Assembly (NCBI GenBank): GCA_001600635.1
Contig: BCKL01000039.1
Span: 62,001-126,000, forward strand
DNA length: 64,000 nucleotides
Reading direction: 5' to 3'
Source of the DNA: Leucosporidium creatinivorum
Taxonomy: Eukaryota > Basidiomycota > Microbotryomycetes > Leucosporidiales > Leucosporidiaceae
Below are positions 1 to 11,335 of the stretch, one piece after another. The notes beneath the pieces were generated by a model. It saw nothing but the letters and a program-made list of their open reading frames with translations, searched no databases and was not told the DNA's origin. Within the stretch, counting starts at the first letter, position 1; each line of letters starts with the position of its first letter. A program made the translations under genes and the position numbers.

Positions 1-479
1 TACTTGATCTTGTGTGGACACCTGTTGTCTCTGGGACAGCGCTGAGCACCAGCTCGGCGCTGAGCTCGGCGCTGAGCTCGGCGAACTTCCCAGGCTTGTC
101 TTCCACACCTATGCTCGATGGCTGTGGGACGTTGAGATCGCTGAGAGGTTGCAGGGGTCGTCATGGGGCTTGGGGTCGCATGAGCTTGCGAGTTGCGCTC
201 CACCAGGCTTGCTCTCTTGCCTCACCACACTCTCGGGTTCTTTCTTTCGACCACCGACCAAACCCTCAAGCTCCCATCATCATGTTCGCTCGCACTGCTT
301 TTCGCTCGGTTACCCCGATCTCTCTTACACAGGCCTAATGAGCTGGGGCAAGCTGCAGCGATATACACAGCGAGGAGCACTTATGTCGAGGAGCTCGATG
401 GAAAGCTCTCGCTGAGAGGCTCGAGGGCTGTTCTGGTACAGCTGGGTTCAATTGGCGCGTCTCGAGCACATCTACACGC
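1..479. other. Gene-poor left edge, downstream of PDX1
   Basis: I see no convincing gene here. Open frames exist in several phases but have no family resemblance and no consistent splice pattern. Positions 51-83 hold a short tandem array, about 2.7 copies of a 12-bp unit GCTCGGCGCTGA. This is the window's recurrent CTCGGCG motif in direct repeat. The stretch contains the 3' flank of PDX1, which ends at 480 on the minus strand. Confidence 0.5.
52..83. repeat. Short tandem repeat of GCTCGGCGCTGA
   Basis: Direct reading shows the unit GCTCGGCGCTGA repeated head to tail almost three times. Its core, CTCGGCG, is the half-site of the palindrome CTCGGCGCCGAG that recurs across the window. Confidence 0.75.
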
Positions 480-2033
480 TTAGTAGCCACGGTCGGCGGT
501 CATGACCTTGCCCGCCTTGGGACCGAGGTTGCCCTCTCCCTTCATGCCAGCACCGAGTCCAGTCGAGACCTCGGCGAGCTTCATGGGGTCGTCGAAGTGG
601 GTGGTGGCGAGCACGATGGCCCTGGCAAGGGCTGCAGGGTTCTCGCTCTTGAAGATACCCGAGCCGCTGTTGAAGAGAAGGAGGAGGAGTCAGCTCGGCG
701 CCGAATGAGTCCTCCACTCGACTCAAATGCTCGACTCACACGAACACGCCATCCATGCCCAGCTGCATCATGAGCGCCGCATCCGCCGGTGTAGCAATGC
801 CTCCCGCCGAGAACATGACTACCGGCAGCCTCTTGATTTGAGCCACCTCCCTCAACAGCTCGACGGGGCAAGCCATCTCCCTCGCCATCGAGTAGAGCTC
901 AATCTCGCTGCAAGTGCTGGCGCGCTTGATGGCGTCGTTAACCTCGCGAGCATGACGGACGGCTTCGATGACGTTTCCGGTGCCGGCCTCGCCTGGTGAG
1001 AGCAGAGAGGTAAGCTAGCGCCGAGAATTCAAGGCCGAGACGACGGACCCTTGGTGCGGATCATGGCGGCTCCTTCGCTGATCCTGCGCAGAGCTTCCCC
1101 GAGGTTCTTGCATCCGCAGACGACTGTGAATGGTGTAGTGTGAGCAAAGAGTAACGAGACCGAGAAGAAAGAGCAGCGCACACGGCACCTTGAAGGCCTG
1201 CGGTGAAAGGGAGAAGGTCAGCCGCTACCCTTCGACAGTCAGGTCAGAGTGCACATACATGCTTGTCCACGTGCAGGGAAGGATCGGCGGGAGTGAGAAC
1301 CTCGGACCTGCAGCGAAAATGGTCAGCTTTATCCTTTCGGCGATCACAACGCTCGGCTCACTCGTCGATGTAGTCGACGCCGATGGCTTGCAGGATCTGA
1401 GCCTCGACGACATGTCCAATGCGCGACTTGGCCATGACCTGTTGATGAACCGAAGTCAGCAATGGCTCTAGCGAGCACAAACGACGACGTCGAAGGAAAA
1501 GCTCACGGGAATCGACACGGCCTCCATGATCTCCTTGATCATCTTGGGGTCGGACATGCGAGCTACACCTCCATCGCGCCTGATATCGGACGGCACACGC
1601 TCGAGAGCCTGTAGAACAATGCAGTGAGTCAAACGAAGACGGCGGAGGAGAGAAGCGAAAGCCGAGCTGACCATGACTGCACATGCACCAGCAGCTTCGG
1701 CNATACGAGCTTCATCGGCGTTGACGACATCCACTGTGGTNCATCAGANNAAGGTCAGCGGTCGATTCNCAGCNGCCAGNAAAGCTCCGTCGGCTTCCGA
1801 GATTATCGAAAGCGAAGGGAGAAAGCTCACTAATGACACCTCCCTTGAGCATCTGAGCGAGTCCGCTCTGTGGTACAAAGTCATATGTCAGCTCTGAACT
1901 AGCTTCGGACCTCGCTACAGCTCACCTTGAGGCCGAACGAGCCGTTGCCCATCGTTGCGTGGTAGCCCGCTCCCTGAGTCTGCTGAGAGGGCGCAGGTGT
2001 AGTGGTAGTGCTATCGAGTGATTGAGGGGACAT
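480..2033 (-). CDS. PDX1: Pyridoxal 5'-phosphate synthase, PdxS/SNZ subunit
   Basis: This is the synthase subunit of the DXP-independent vitamin B6 pathway. It builds PLP from ribose 5-phosphate, glyceraldehyde 3-phosphate and ammonia, and receives the ammonia from the PdxT glutaminase encoded next door. The protein opens [18 protein letters not shown] and runs into [20 protein letters not shown]. The next exons give [20 protein letters not shown], then [20 protein letters not shown] with the catalytic lysine region, then [20 protein letters not shown]. The C-terminal part contains [20 protein letters not shown] and ends [21 protein letters not shown]. About seven short introns interrupt it. 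The start at 2033 fits the usual family length. An N at 1702 makes one alanine-region residue ambiguous; further Ns at 1741-1780 lie in an intron. It is divergent from PDX2 across about 190 bp. Family assignment is near certain. Confidence 0.96.
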
Positions 2034-2220
2034 GTTCGAAGCTGTAGGATGATCTACGAAGAAGGAATGGTAGGAGGACTAAGAGCGGCTGCTCGAACTT
2101 GGAACTTGGCCAGCTGAGCCTCAGAGCGGACTTCGAGCGACGGCGTTTGCCGTTGAGCCATTTCCTTGTTGCTGCTCAGTCGCTGTTGGTAAACGTACCC
2201 TTCAGATCGCACCGCACAGC
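2034..2220. promoter_or_regulatory. Shared divergent promoter of PDX1 and PDX2
   Basis: Only 187 bp separate the start codons of PDX1 (minus) and PDX2 (plus). The two proteins form one PLP synthase complex, and fungal SNZ/SNO genes are commonly arranged this way. Joint control from this spacer is therefore an inference from layout. I recognise no specific operator in it. Confidence 0.7.
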
Positions 2221-3098
2221 ATGGTACAAGACACTCAACACCCCACCATCGGAGTTCTGTAGGTCTGCAGCTCTCGCTCCCTCACACCCAGGCCGGCTGA
2301 CTCGCTTTCCTCCCGCTTTCCGCCGTACTAGCGCGCTGCAGGGCGGCTTCTCCGAGCACCTGGAGATCCTCAAAGCACTACAGCTCCCCATCGACACTCT
2401 GCTCGTTCGCACTCCCTCTCAGCTCGCCCTCTGCACCGCTCTCATCCTCCCCGGCGGCGAAAGCACCACCATCTCGCTCCTCGCCCAGAAGAGCGGTCTA
2501 CTGCAACCGCTGAGGGATCTGGTCAAGAGGGCACGGAACGGCGAGAAGGGAGTCAGCGTTTGGGGTACTTGCGCGGGAATGATCCTGCTCGGCGATGAGG
2601 TAGTGGGCAAGAAGGACGGCTACGAAGGGCTGGGAGGGGTCGAAATCAAGGTCGTGAGGAATCAGTGGGGTCGTCAGGTAAGTAGCGCTCCCCTCGAAGG
2701 TGTCTAAGCGACCGCAGGCTCACCTATTCTACTCGCAGACCGAATCCTTCTCCCACTCGCTCTCGATCCCCGTCCTCTCCTCCCCCGAAACTCCCTTTCC
2801 CGCCGTCTTCATTCGTGCACCAGTCGTTCATACCTTTCTGGTACCCAACAAAGCGTCCTTGACGTCCACGCCACCCCTGGAAGTCCTCGCCCGAGTCCCT
2901 CGGTCGATTCTCCCAACGCCGAGCCACGCCGCTCTCGCCACTGGAGGCTCCGAGCTGGGCCCGGACGCAGATGCCGTGATGCTGCGACAAGGCGGAGTGG
3001 TGGTGAGCAGCTTCCATCCGGAGCTGACGGGCGATTGGAGGGTGCACGAGTGGTGGGTCAAGGAGATGGTGCTCGGCGGAGAGCTAGGGCGACAGTAG
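2221..3098 (+). CDS. PDX2: Pyridoxal 5'-phosphate synthase glutaminase, PdxT/SNO subunit
   Basis: This class-I glutamine amidotransferase hydrolyses glutamine and feeds ammonia to PDX1. Exon 1 encodes MVQDTQHPTIGVL. After an intron at 2259-2331 the frame continues ALQGGFSEHLEILKALQLP, the family N-terminus. LILPGGESTTISLL is the oxyanion segment. VWGTCAGMILLGDEV holds the nucleophilic cysteine in GTCAGM. RNQWGRQ is followed by an intron and then TESFSHSL. The catalytic His-Glu pair is in SSFHPELTGDWRVHEW near the C-terminus. The length of about 240 residues is slightly long for the family because of a loop rich in Thr/Pro before the last strand. All catalytic residues are visible, so it should be active. 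Confidence 0.95.
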
Positions 3099-3437
3099 AG
3101 TGGTTGAGGGGGCGACGAGGGTCGAGTGGGCGAGCTATAGATTCGTGCAGGCTAAACCAGAGTTTCGTGTACCCGACCCGACACAGCGGCGCGCGTGCGC
3201 CGAGCGGTTCGGCGTAGCCTGAAAGGCGCAACCTGCTCAGCCCCGAACTCGCAAACACGGCACCATGCGAGACTTAGATCAAGCTACCAATCTGCTTTTG
3301 CGCTGACGCGCTCTAGGGTAGTGTTTCTGCCCCCCTCGCGAAGAGCGACGGTTCAGCTTGGCCGGCGCGCTGCTCTTCCTTCTCCAAATCGCTCGCCTAC
3401 TCTTCGTCGCCTCGCCGTCACTTTATTGAGCTACAGT
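3099..3437. other. Intergenic spacer PDX2 to DUF1992 gene
   Basis: This stretch is non-coding as far as I can see. It contains the PDX2 3' flank and the promoter of the next plus-strand gene, ending in a pyrimidine-rich stretch just before the ATG at 3438. Confidence 0.5.
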
Positions 3438-5380
3438 ATGATCGTTCGGACGGCTTCTCGTGCATACTCAAGTGCTGGATCGGCGACTCGAGGTGAGCGC
3501 GATTGCAAGAGCAGTGGCGGATCGTGAGCGAGCTGACGCCTCGCGCTTCTCGCTCTGCAGCTTTATCGACCTTCCCAGCTCTCAGCTTACTGTCCGAACT
3601 ACCCTCAGTCCCTTCTGCCACCTCCCGAGCTGAGAAGCGGCCCACAAACCGCACTTTCGTCAGCTCAGCTCTCGCTCGCGATGCTTCGTCTCGCAACTCT
3701 CAGCTCGAGGGCAGCACACCAGCAAGCTCTTCCGCCAGCAATTCAGCTTCGACTGCTGCCTACCTACATGAGCAAGCGCGGAGATTCGACGAGGAGGAGG
3801 AGCGATTACTGGAAGCTCAGCGGCGAGCTAGAAAGTCGAAAGAGCTACAGGAGGACGCTTGGGACGGAGATGAGCCTCAACATCGTGCTATTCGTCGCAT
3901 ATTGGAAGATCAGTACAAGCCGCTTCGAGTAAAGGTGAGTCGGTTCGCTCGTTTACCTTCGCCCGAGCTATTCGGCTGACCTCGATCCTCGTCCCTGCTC
4001 GTTCCCAGGGTCATGTCAAGAAGATCCCACAGCCTGCACCTCTTCCCAACTCCCTCTTTGCCGACCGGGCTCCTTCGACTCCTCCCACCTCCGAAGCCTC
4101 AACGCCGAAGGAGCCTTGGCAGGTCAAATTTAAGGCTCCTGACTCCTACCAAGCCGACATCCGTACCTCCAACTCTGCATCTCTCCCTCCTCCCATCTCA
4201 GGTCGCCCATCCTCCTCGCTGAGGTCCCGAGGCGTAGCTCAGCCTCAACGCCTCGCTCAAGCCTGGGAACGATCGCTCGACTACGGCGCTGGCTTCCGAC
4301 CAGGAGGGATTGGCGAGAGGGTGATGGTGCCGGATGAGAATGCTGAGGAGGGTGGAGAGCAGAAGCAGGAGGGAAGGAGAGCGATGGGAGGCATGAGGGC
4401 GTGGGATGGGATTGTTGAGGATAAGATCCAGCAGGCGCAGAGGGAGGGGTTGTTCAAGTATGTCAAGGGACGAGGGAAGCCCATCTTACGAGACGTTGCA
4501 GCTGAGAGCAACCCCTACATCAAGCGGTGAGTTCTTGATCTCGGTCGAATCAGTTGCTTTCCCGCCGACCCTTCTCCTTTCGCAGAGACGACTTTCTGAT
4601 CAACCGTGTGATCAAGCAGCAGAGCGTCGCTCCTCCTTGGATCGAGCTGCAACAAGGTGAGTCTGTCCGTGTCTTGCTCGGGTTCGCACTCGACTCTCGG
4701 CACTCTCTGACCTCTCCGCTCAACCTCATTCGTCTCGCAGAACTCGAGGTCGCCATCAACGCCTTTCGCCAGGCCATTCGCGAGAACTGGATTCGGCGAG
4801 CAACGAGGATCCAATCGCTCGGCGGCGTGACGCCTCGGTCTATTGGCGAAATCGAGGAGGGCTGGCGGGACAAGGAGTGGGAAAAGGAGCAGCTGTGAGT
4901 CGAAGTCCAGGTCTCCGTGCTATCCGAGACAATCCCCAGCTTGCTGACTTGACTCGCTTCTTTCCTTCCACCCCCACTCTATGTCCCCTCGCCCCCTTCG
5001 TCCTTCGTCGTCGATTCAAACGCCCATCGCCGCCTTTCTCACCGCTCAGATCCTACCACACCTTCTCTATCGACTCCATCAACTCCACCGTCCGCCGCTA
5101 CAACGTCGTCGCGCCCTACTCTGCCCGTCGAGGCCTCCACTCTGTAAACGCCGAGGTCTCAGCTTGCATCAAGTCGAGCATCCCTGCCATCACGTGGGAG
5201 CTGCAGCGACGGTTAGACGGAGGGACAGTGTTGGAGCTGCCGTCGAGGAAGTCGGGAGAGAAGGGAGACGCGGTGGACGAGCCGATTGTCGAGCAGAAGG
5301 CGGTCGACGATCGGTTCTGGCCAGCGCTAAGGCGGGGCGTGTTTGAGCTGCTGGGTGTCGGCGCGGAGCGGAAGACATAG
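3438..5380 (+). CDS. DUF1992 / DnaJ-homologue C28-like protein, probably mitochondrial
   Basis: The protein starts MIVRTASRAYSSAGSATR, an Arg/Ser/Ala-rich leader that looks like a mitochondrial presequence. The middle carries a charged segment (EEEERLLEAQRRARKSKELQ). The conserved DUF1992 domain follows: MRAWDGIVEDKIQQAQREG, then LFKYVKGRGKPILRDVAAES, then NPYIKRDDFLINRVIKQQS and APPWIELQQ. After an intron comes ELEVAINAFRQAIRENWIRR. A C-terminal exon (YHTFSIDSINSTVRRYNVVA) has the family's typical ending region before the stop at 5380. The J domain that gives human DNAJC28 its name is not visible here, as in most fungal members. DNAJC28/DUF1992 function is poorly defined, with organellar and Golgi-linked roles suggested, so I give only the family. 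Confidence 0.85.
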
Positions 5381-5570
5381 ATTGCAAAATGATATTGTTC
5401 GGTGTGCTTTTGAAGACCGGCTGGTCACAGTGCGAGTAGCGTTCGCGAGTTCGGCGCGGAGCTGCTCGTCTCGGGCTAAAGGAGCACACCCTTCTCGGGA
5501 CGGTGTGAGCCGCGGCTGAAGCGATACGGATCATTACACAAACAGCTATGCTAGACGAGGACGGCGCCGC

Positions 5571-6941
5571 TCAGAGCTTCTTGTTTTTAGCCAACGACTC
5601 TGTCTCCTCCCAGGCGCGTGAGGCTCGCGACCCAGGCTTGCGAGGCGAGCTGACTAGTAAAGGATCCGGGCTGGACGGAGATGCACCGCGCTTCTTCTGG
5701 AGAGGCTCACTGATTTCGAACGCCTTTATATCAAGCTCTCGGTCAGTGGAGGCCAGCGGTCGAAATGGCGGTAACTCACAAAGGAAGCCTGGCTCGCGCG
5801 AGGCAGGGAGAGGCTCTTGAACTTCCTAGGCATGCGAGCCACGAGCACGGCGCCCTCCCTGGTAGCAGCGTCTTTCCCCTCCAATTCCTTGACGCGGGCG
5901 CGAAGGGTTTCGACCTCTGCTTCAGCTTCGTCGCGAGCCTTCTCAGCCGCGGCGCGGCCCTGCTCGGCGTTGGCGCGACCCGTCTCAGCCTCCTTGCGAG
6001 CGCGATCCATCTCACGACATCCAGGCTTGTGAGTAGCGATGATGTCGGCGGAACCGATGGTGGTGCAGCCTTGGATGCGGCAGCTTAGGAGCTCGAGGAC
6101 AGCTCGGCGCCCCTGCCGCGATCAAGAAATTGAGCTCACGAGTGCTGCTGGCAGGCGTGGTAGTGGTCGCTCCAGTCTTTCGAGAGGTAAACGCCGAGAC
6201 CTTCTCCACCGCAGTCCCTGCCGCCGCGAGGGCACTCCTTCTCGTTGTAGAGGCAGTCGTCGTCGAGGTGCGCTTGGAGGTCGGCGATGGACACGAGCGA
6301 GGTGCAGCCGGCTTCGAGCTTGGGGCAGGCGCGAGGAAAGTGGTTGCACTGTGGAGGGCGATGGATGAGTGACCGAGCCTTTGAGGGAGAAGCGAGACGA
6401 CTCACGGCCGAGTCGAGATGAGAAGCCAGTTCCGAGTACTCGCCCGTCCAGTCGCAGCCTTCCTGCGAGCACTTGCACCTACAGCAGAGCCCCCGGGTTA
6501 GCTCTACTTCCCTTCCACTACCCCCACCGAGCTCTCCCACTCACTTCAGCGACTTGACCATGCGGCTCAACATCGGCGACTCGATGACCTCCTTGCACTC
6601 GACGCGGCAAGTGGGGCAGCTCGGGTCTTTGGCACACCATGCTTTGAGGCATACAGAGCAGGCGGAATGCTGTTCGATGCACGAGAAAGCTCCGGCGTTG
6701 AGGACGTCGTGGCAGACTGACGGCGATGAGATCAGCTATCGCCGGCTGCATCGTCCAAAGAGGAGCACCGGTCGCTCACTGGAGCATATGAGGTGTTCAC
6801 TGACGCCCTGAGGGAACAGGTCGGTCCAGATACCCGGCACTGCGAGAGACCAAGCGCTCAGCATCGGCTCGTCTTGATCTCCAAAGCGCGCTCTCGCTGC
6901 AGCAGAGAGGTGCAGAGCAGCGGGTGGGCTTGGAGCTCACT
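5571..6941 (-). CDS. RING + TRAF-type zinc-finger protein, paralog A
   Basis: This is a probable E3 ubiquitin ligase of the local nine-member family. The start codon is split. The A is at 6941, an intron covers 6840-6940, and TG is at 6839-6838. Exon 2 reads MPGIWTDLFPQGVSEHLICS. The RING follows with VCHDVLNAGAFSCIEQHSAC, then SVCLKAWC and CPTCRVECKEV (C3HC4). Next come a zinc-finger exon, CKCSQEGCDWTGEYSELASH, and CNHFPRACPKLEAGCTSLVS. The family signature CPRGGRDCGGEGLGVYLSKD and HYHACQQHS lead to a C-terminal coiled coil rich in A/E/R (TGRANAEQGRAAAEKARDEA). The last exon is basic and ends ESLAKNKKL at 5571. No MATH/TRAF-C domain is present. Ubiquitin-ligase activity is inferred from the RING only. 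Substrates are unknown. Confidence 0.8.
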
Positions 6942-7517
6942 CTTGAACGCCTGTTGCTACTGTTTGAGTCGCTGACGAAGCGTTCAGCCGAGTCGAAGCA
7001 ACGACAGGTGAGCGACAGAAGGAGAGAGGCAAGTCGGCTTTCGAGCAGCTCGACCACTTGAGCGAGTGGAAGGCTCGAGCGTGATGTGGAACTGCGCTCG
7101 AGCTGGCTCGTGTACAGGGAGCGTGAGAGGCTCTGAGATGTATCATGTTGTCGGAAGCAAGCTCGTCCCACTCTGAACTGCTGAACCCCTCGACCGAAGC
7201 TCGGCGCACCGTTTGCTCAGCCGCCTGCTCGTGGCTGCACCATCTTAGAGGTCTCTGGCTTTGGTTGTAAGACTAATAAGGTACTTCAAGTACCCGGCTA
7301 TTGTCGTGAAACGCCAATCAAACTTCTTCAGAGGGCGCAGACGGCACCGAAAGGATCGCCCCGCAGGGCCAGGTGGACGCCTTCGCCGCCTATTTCCAGG
7401 GCTCGAGCTGAGGCAATCATGTCGACAGTCACATTACGCACATAGATGCTCAAGCGGTACAGGTAGACCTCGCTCTTCTCCTCCTCGACCGGCTCTCCCT
7501 CCCCACCGAGCACTCCT
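6942..7517. other. Leader and promoter of paralog A; 3' flank of paralog B
   Basis: On the minus strand this stretch holds the 5' leader of paralog A, including a motif close to TCGTTGCTTCGACTCG that recurs in front of the other paralogs. It also holds a 30-bp promoter element at 7181-7210. From about 7000 onward the sequence is repeated at 31.1 kb with few changes. I see no separate gene. Confidence 0.6.
7181..7210 (-). promoter_or_regulatory. 30-bp conserved upstream element of paralog A
   Basis: Read on the minus strand it begins GGTGCGCCGAGCTTCGGT and matches 19775-19804, upstream of paralog D, at about 27 of 30 positions. Both copies end about 240 bp before the A of the split start codon. 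A third copy, at 31295-31324, has no gene A downstream. Confidence 0.6.
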
Positions 7518-8663
7518 TCAACCTCCCCTCCTGCGCTTCATCGCCCTCGTAGCGACGCCTTCCTGTTCAGTCTCGCGAAGAGCAGCAACGCTGGCCGTCA
7601 ACTGAGCGTCGAGCGCCTCGACGCGCTCACGAATCCTGAGGACCACCTCCTCGGCGGCGTCCCTCGCCTTCTCGGCCTTGACGAGCTTCGAGTGCTGCTC
7701 CTCGCAGCCTTCTCGGTGAAGGCTGAGGACGTGGGTGGAGGCGACAGTGGTACAGCCTGGCGTAGCGCAACTGTGGGTCGAGAAGGCCGGCTGTCAGCCG
7801 CAGCGACAGCTCGGCGTCGGCGAGGAGAGCAGATAGAGCCAAAGAAGACTCACACGTGCTTCTCGCAAACAGCGGCGTGCGCTTGACGATCCTTGACGAA
7901 GTAGGTACCACAGCCTCCGCAATCGTCTCCGCCGCGAGGGCAGCTCTCAGTGACCCAGCCGCACTCGGCAAGATGGGCGTCGAGCTCGGCGTCGCGAAGG
8001 GAGGCGTTGCAGCCGTGCTGAGTGTTGGGCCAGGGCTTGAGGCGGTAGGTGCACTTTCAGAGGGGGAGTGGGTGAGCATCTGTAGACCGAGAGACAAGAC
8101 AGACGAGCGAGAGCCGCTGACCGAGTTGGTGTGCGCTCGGCGCTCGGCGTACTCTCCCTCCCAGTCGCACTCCTTGTACGTGCAGATGACTCTGCCGAAA
8201 GGTGATGAAAGCGTCAGCTTCTATGCCTCCTCTCTCAGCCTCTCCGTTCCCTCCTTCTTCCCCTCCAAGCTCCATCCAACTCACTGAAGCTCGCGCACCA
8301 TCCTGTTGAGCAGCTTGACCTCCTTCAGGTTGACTCCTGGAACCTTCTCACGACAGGTGGGGCAGCTTTTCTTGTTGGCGAACCACTTCTTGAGGCACCT
8401 CGAGCAGCAGGCGTGGTCCTCCGAGCATCCGCTAAGTGTTGCCGAGCTGAGGGCGTCTTGACATACTGTAGAAGAGCAGGTGAGCATCCCGAACAGCTAC
8501 AGAGAGTCGTGCAGTGCTACGTACTAGCACAGATGAGGCTCTTGGGTACAGCAAACACGAAGAGATCGGCTGAGATGCCCACTGCGCGAGAGGGAGAGCG
8601 TGTGAGGGTCAGCTGCTGTAGTAGAACGGGGTTGGAGGTGCAGGGCAGCCAGTGTAGCTCACT
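7518..8663 (-). CDS. RING + TRAF-type zinc-finger protein, paralog B
   Basis: This gene is the near twin of paralog B' at 31632-32771. The start codon is split: A at 8663, intron 8582-8662, TG at 8581-8580. The protein opens MGISADLFVFAVPKSLICA and the RING continues ICQDALSSATLSGCSEDHAC, CSRCLKKWFANKKSCPTCRE. Then come VICTYKECDWEGEYAERRAH, CTYRLKPWPNTQHGCNASLR, LDAHLAECGWVTES and the signature CPRGGDDCGGCGTYFVKDRQ with HAAVCEKHS. A last zinc knuckle, CATPGCTTVASTHVLSLHRE, leads into a coiled coil (VKAEKARDAAEEVVLRIRER) and a basic tail MKRRRGG. Every intron position that I could place matches the other paralogs; one falls inside the first RING Cys pair (CA^IC). Role as an E3 ligase is inferred. 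Confidence 0.85.
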
Positions 8664-11335
8664 GGTAATGTCTAGTGAGCTTTTGGGGTAGCTGCCGAGC
8701 CGAACGAGCGAGTCGACGCGAAGACGAGTGAGCGGGAGGAACGAAAGCGGGGAGCGACTCAAGCGGGTCATCTTCGAGTGAGAGGAAGCTGCGCCGAGCG
8801 ACTCCTCGGGTCGAGTTAGACGTTTTGAGCTCAAAACGAGACATCTGATGTAATATCTGACCTAGTCCGAACCTCGCTCGCTGCTTTCAGTCCTCGCCCT
8901 CGCCGGCTGTGAAGTTTGGCTCGACTTCGCACGGTCGCTCTCCTCTGAGACGGGGTGTAGCCAGATGCACTCTTTTCGAGAAGACAGCTCTATACTACTG
9001 AGATCCAGCTGAACATCGTGCACCGTCTTGATGACCTTGCTCGGCGCGAGATGCGCTCCGAAACCTATCGCCGAAGGAGCGGGAGAGGGTCAGCAGTCGC
9101 TTGTGAAGAGCAAGGCTACGAGGGGAAGGGAGAGGGACCTGCTGGAGTTAGATAGATCTGTCTGGTTCAGCCGCCTTCACCTGCTACATCGAGCCAGCAA
9201 GAGCAGCTCAGCTACCCTCACTCGGCGCGAGTAGGCTTTGTCGGCGCTGCCTCAAGACGCCTCTGCACCACAGCACCTGCCGATTCGTGCACATGGCACT
9301 TTGAGCTACACGAGTTCGATATGCGCGCTGTTCAGAAAACGTCGAGCTTTCTGGGCTGACCGCCGAGCTCGACCTCTTACTTTTAGCCAGCAGCTCGAGT
9401 CGGGGCCTCTCCAACTCGACCTTCTAGCCCTCCCAGTGTAGTAGACAGGACAGGACGAACCTGGGTAGTTCAAGACCGGCCGATATGGTTCAAGGTGTAG
9501 AAAGTTGACTAGCAGCACCTCAGCACCACCAGCCTTTGCTCTCATCAGAACTGCTCGGCGCTCATCTTTCCCGATCTCGCGCGCCTAACGCAAGGTCACT
9601 GCTGAGATGTTGGGCCTATCCGACACACTCTCGATCAGGAAAGACTGCCAGCGCAGGTGGAAGCCAGCTCATGCGCGCACCAGGCTCCGGCTCCATTCGG
9701 CGCCGAGCACTGCCGACGAGACTAAGAGGGAGAGGGAGAGACGCCGAGGCCCAGCGGAAGCAGAGAGCGGAGCAGCGCTCTTGCGCCGCTTTGACTTGTG
9801 CTTGCGGGATCTGTCGTCCTCTTGCTGCTGACCTGACGACCCTCACGGCGCTCGGGGATCAGTCGGGCTGACCTTCTGCAGGCTCAGCACGAGCATGTCC
9901 GTCGCGCTCAACATATCAAACACTGTGGGATATTTTTCAGACTCTCGATGAGCCTTGGAGTCACGACGGAAGCCATCGATCGAGCGAAAGAGCCAGCGCC
10001 GAGCTGACCCTACACGCCGAACAGCCGTCGGGTTGACTTCCACATCCGTGAACGCTCGTAGAGATGAGTGGCGTCAGGACCCTAGCACACTGTAAACCAG
10101 AAGAGGGGCGCAAGATCTACAGCAGCGACAAGGCGAACCTCTCCGCCAAGAAGGGAGAGCTTCATCGCAGGCCACGCGCTCTGCTCCTCGTTTTCGAGGC
10201 TAGGCGACTTCAAGAGAGGGCCGAGGTAACTTGAATGAGGCGTGACTTGGACGCGAGTAGCTACTGTGCTTTGCGTCGAGCCCGCAAACCCCTTCACCGC
10301 TCGAGGAGCGAGACCTCGACAGGCAGGTGGAGTCGGCGCCGCTCCTTCCTGCAGATCCACAGCGGGGACATCAGCTCAGCTCTAGTCCTCGCCCTCTGTT
10401 TAAAAGAATGCAGCGAGGAGTTGGCTGGGCAACAGCGAGAAGTCTAGCCAGCGCCGAGCGCCAGCCCGCGTTGCTCGCTTAGCGACTCAGTCCCATCCCC
10501 AGAATCTCTGAAGCGGACTGAGATCTGGTCTCTGCTGTTTTCCAAGAACCGCTCTCGACAGCGACACCACACCAGAGCAAGCAACCCACCGAGCCACCCA
10601 CCCTCGGCGCCGAGTTGAGCGAGAGCGGCTCCCCCACAGCCCAGACATTGCGGAGCCGAGCGCGGCTTTGCATACAATCCTATCTGGTTCTAAGCGATGC
10701 TCACGAGCTCACCAGCAGCCTCAGCGAGACCACCGACCAACTCACTCGAAGCCGCTCCGCCGCCGAGCTCGGTGTCGTGCGCTTTCGGTCGCCGACGTGT
10801 GCTTAGTCAAAAAGCTGGATTTACGGAGATAGAGAGACATCTTCGTCCCGAACAACACGTAGACTAGCAGCCCTCGCCGAGCTGCCAATCTCACGCGCTC
10901 CTCGCTGAAGCCTGATGCTGCAGCACGCGCGGTATCGACAGCCAGGATCACTGACAGCCCATCAAATCGCTCAAGCAGATCGCCCAGCCACGCCCTCCTT
11001 ACGAGAGCAAAAAGCTGCAGCGACGAGAGCGAGGCGACGGCCGACTTGAGATGAAGCGTTCGAAGCGAGCAGGTAAGAGGGCAGGAGGTGCAGGACCGTA
11101 GACCGGGCTGTAGGGCAGTAAGGAAGCAGTCTGTTAGTGGTGTACGAGTCGCGACGAGGAGCCAAGGCGAAACGAGTGAAAGGCAAGAGATCGAAAGCGG
11201 TCCGAGCTCGCTCGCCTGTCTTTGTCCCCGACGGCTCACTTCGGGCCCAGCTCAGGCAGTCGTCGCTTGCCCGGAAGACCCATGAAGCCGAACTCAAGGT
11301 TTTTGGTCCTCCAACTACGCTCAGTGCCCTCTGCT
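8664..11335. other. 2.7-kb gene-poor stretch upstream of paralog B
   Basis: The first 250 bp hold the 5' leader and promoter of paralog B (minus strand), including an 18-bp palindrome at 8821-8838. The rest has no open frame with family resemblance or consistent splice signals. Most of it recurs, diverged and with indels, at 32.8-35.2 kb. It holds several CGCCGAG motifs, including one perfect CTCGGCGCCGAG at 10603-10614. It may contain a decayed gene, but I cannot name one. Confidence 0.6.
8821..8838. promoter_or_regulatory. 18-bp perfect palindrome upstream of paralog B
   Basis: CGTTTTGAGCTCAAAACG is its own reverse complement. It lies about 160 bp before the A of the split start codon. It is preserved exactly at 32932-32949 in the duplicate. 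A dimeric regulator site is one possibility; this is inference only. Confidence 0.45.

Larger units (their letters stand above)
7000..11110. repeat. Segmental duplication, copy 1 (partner at 31.1-35.2 kb)
   Basis: The same order of sequence occurs in direct orientation about 24.1 kb further on. The part from about 7000 to 9235, which holds paralog B, is near identical to 31114-33345. The part from about 9240 to 11110 is recognisable only in blocks, for example around 10020-10070, 10105-10160, 10237-10275 and 11050-11105, with indels between them. No terminal repeats or transposase were seen, so this is an ordinary segmental duplication rather than a known element. Confidence 0.85.

Noticed and set aside
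52-83. CRISPR-like short tandem repeat
   Set aside because: Units are contiguous without spacers and the genome is eukaryotic.
7000-11110. Transposable element explaining the 4-kb duplication
   Set aside because: No terminal repeats, target-site duplication or transposition enzyme were seen. A segmental duplication is the simpler reading.
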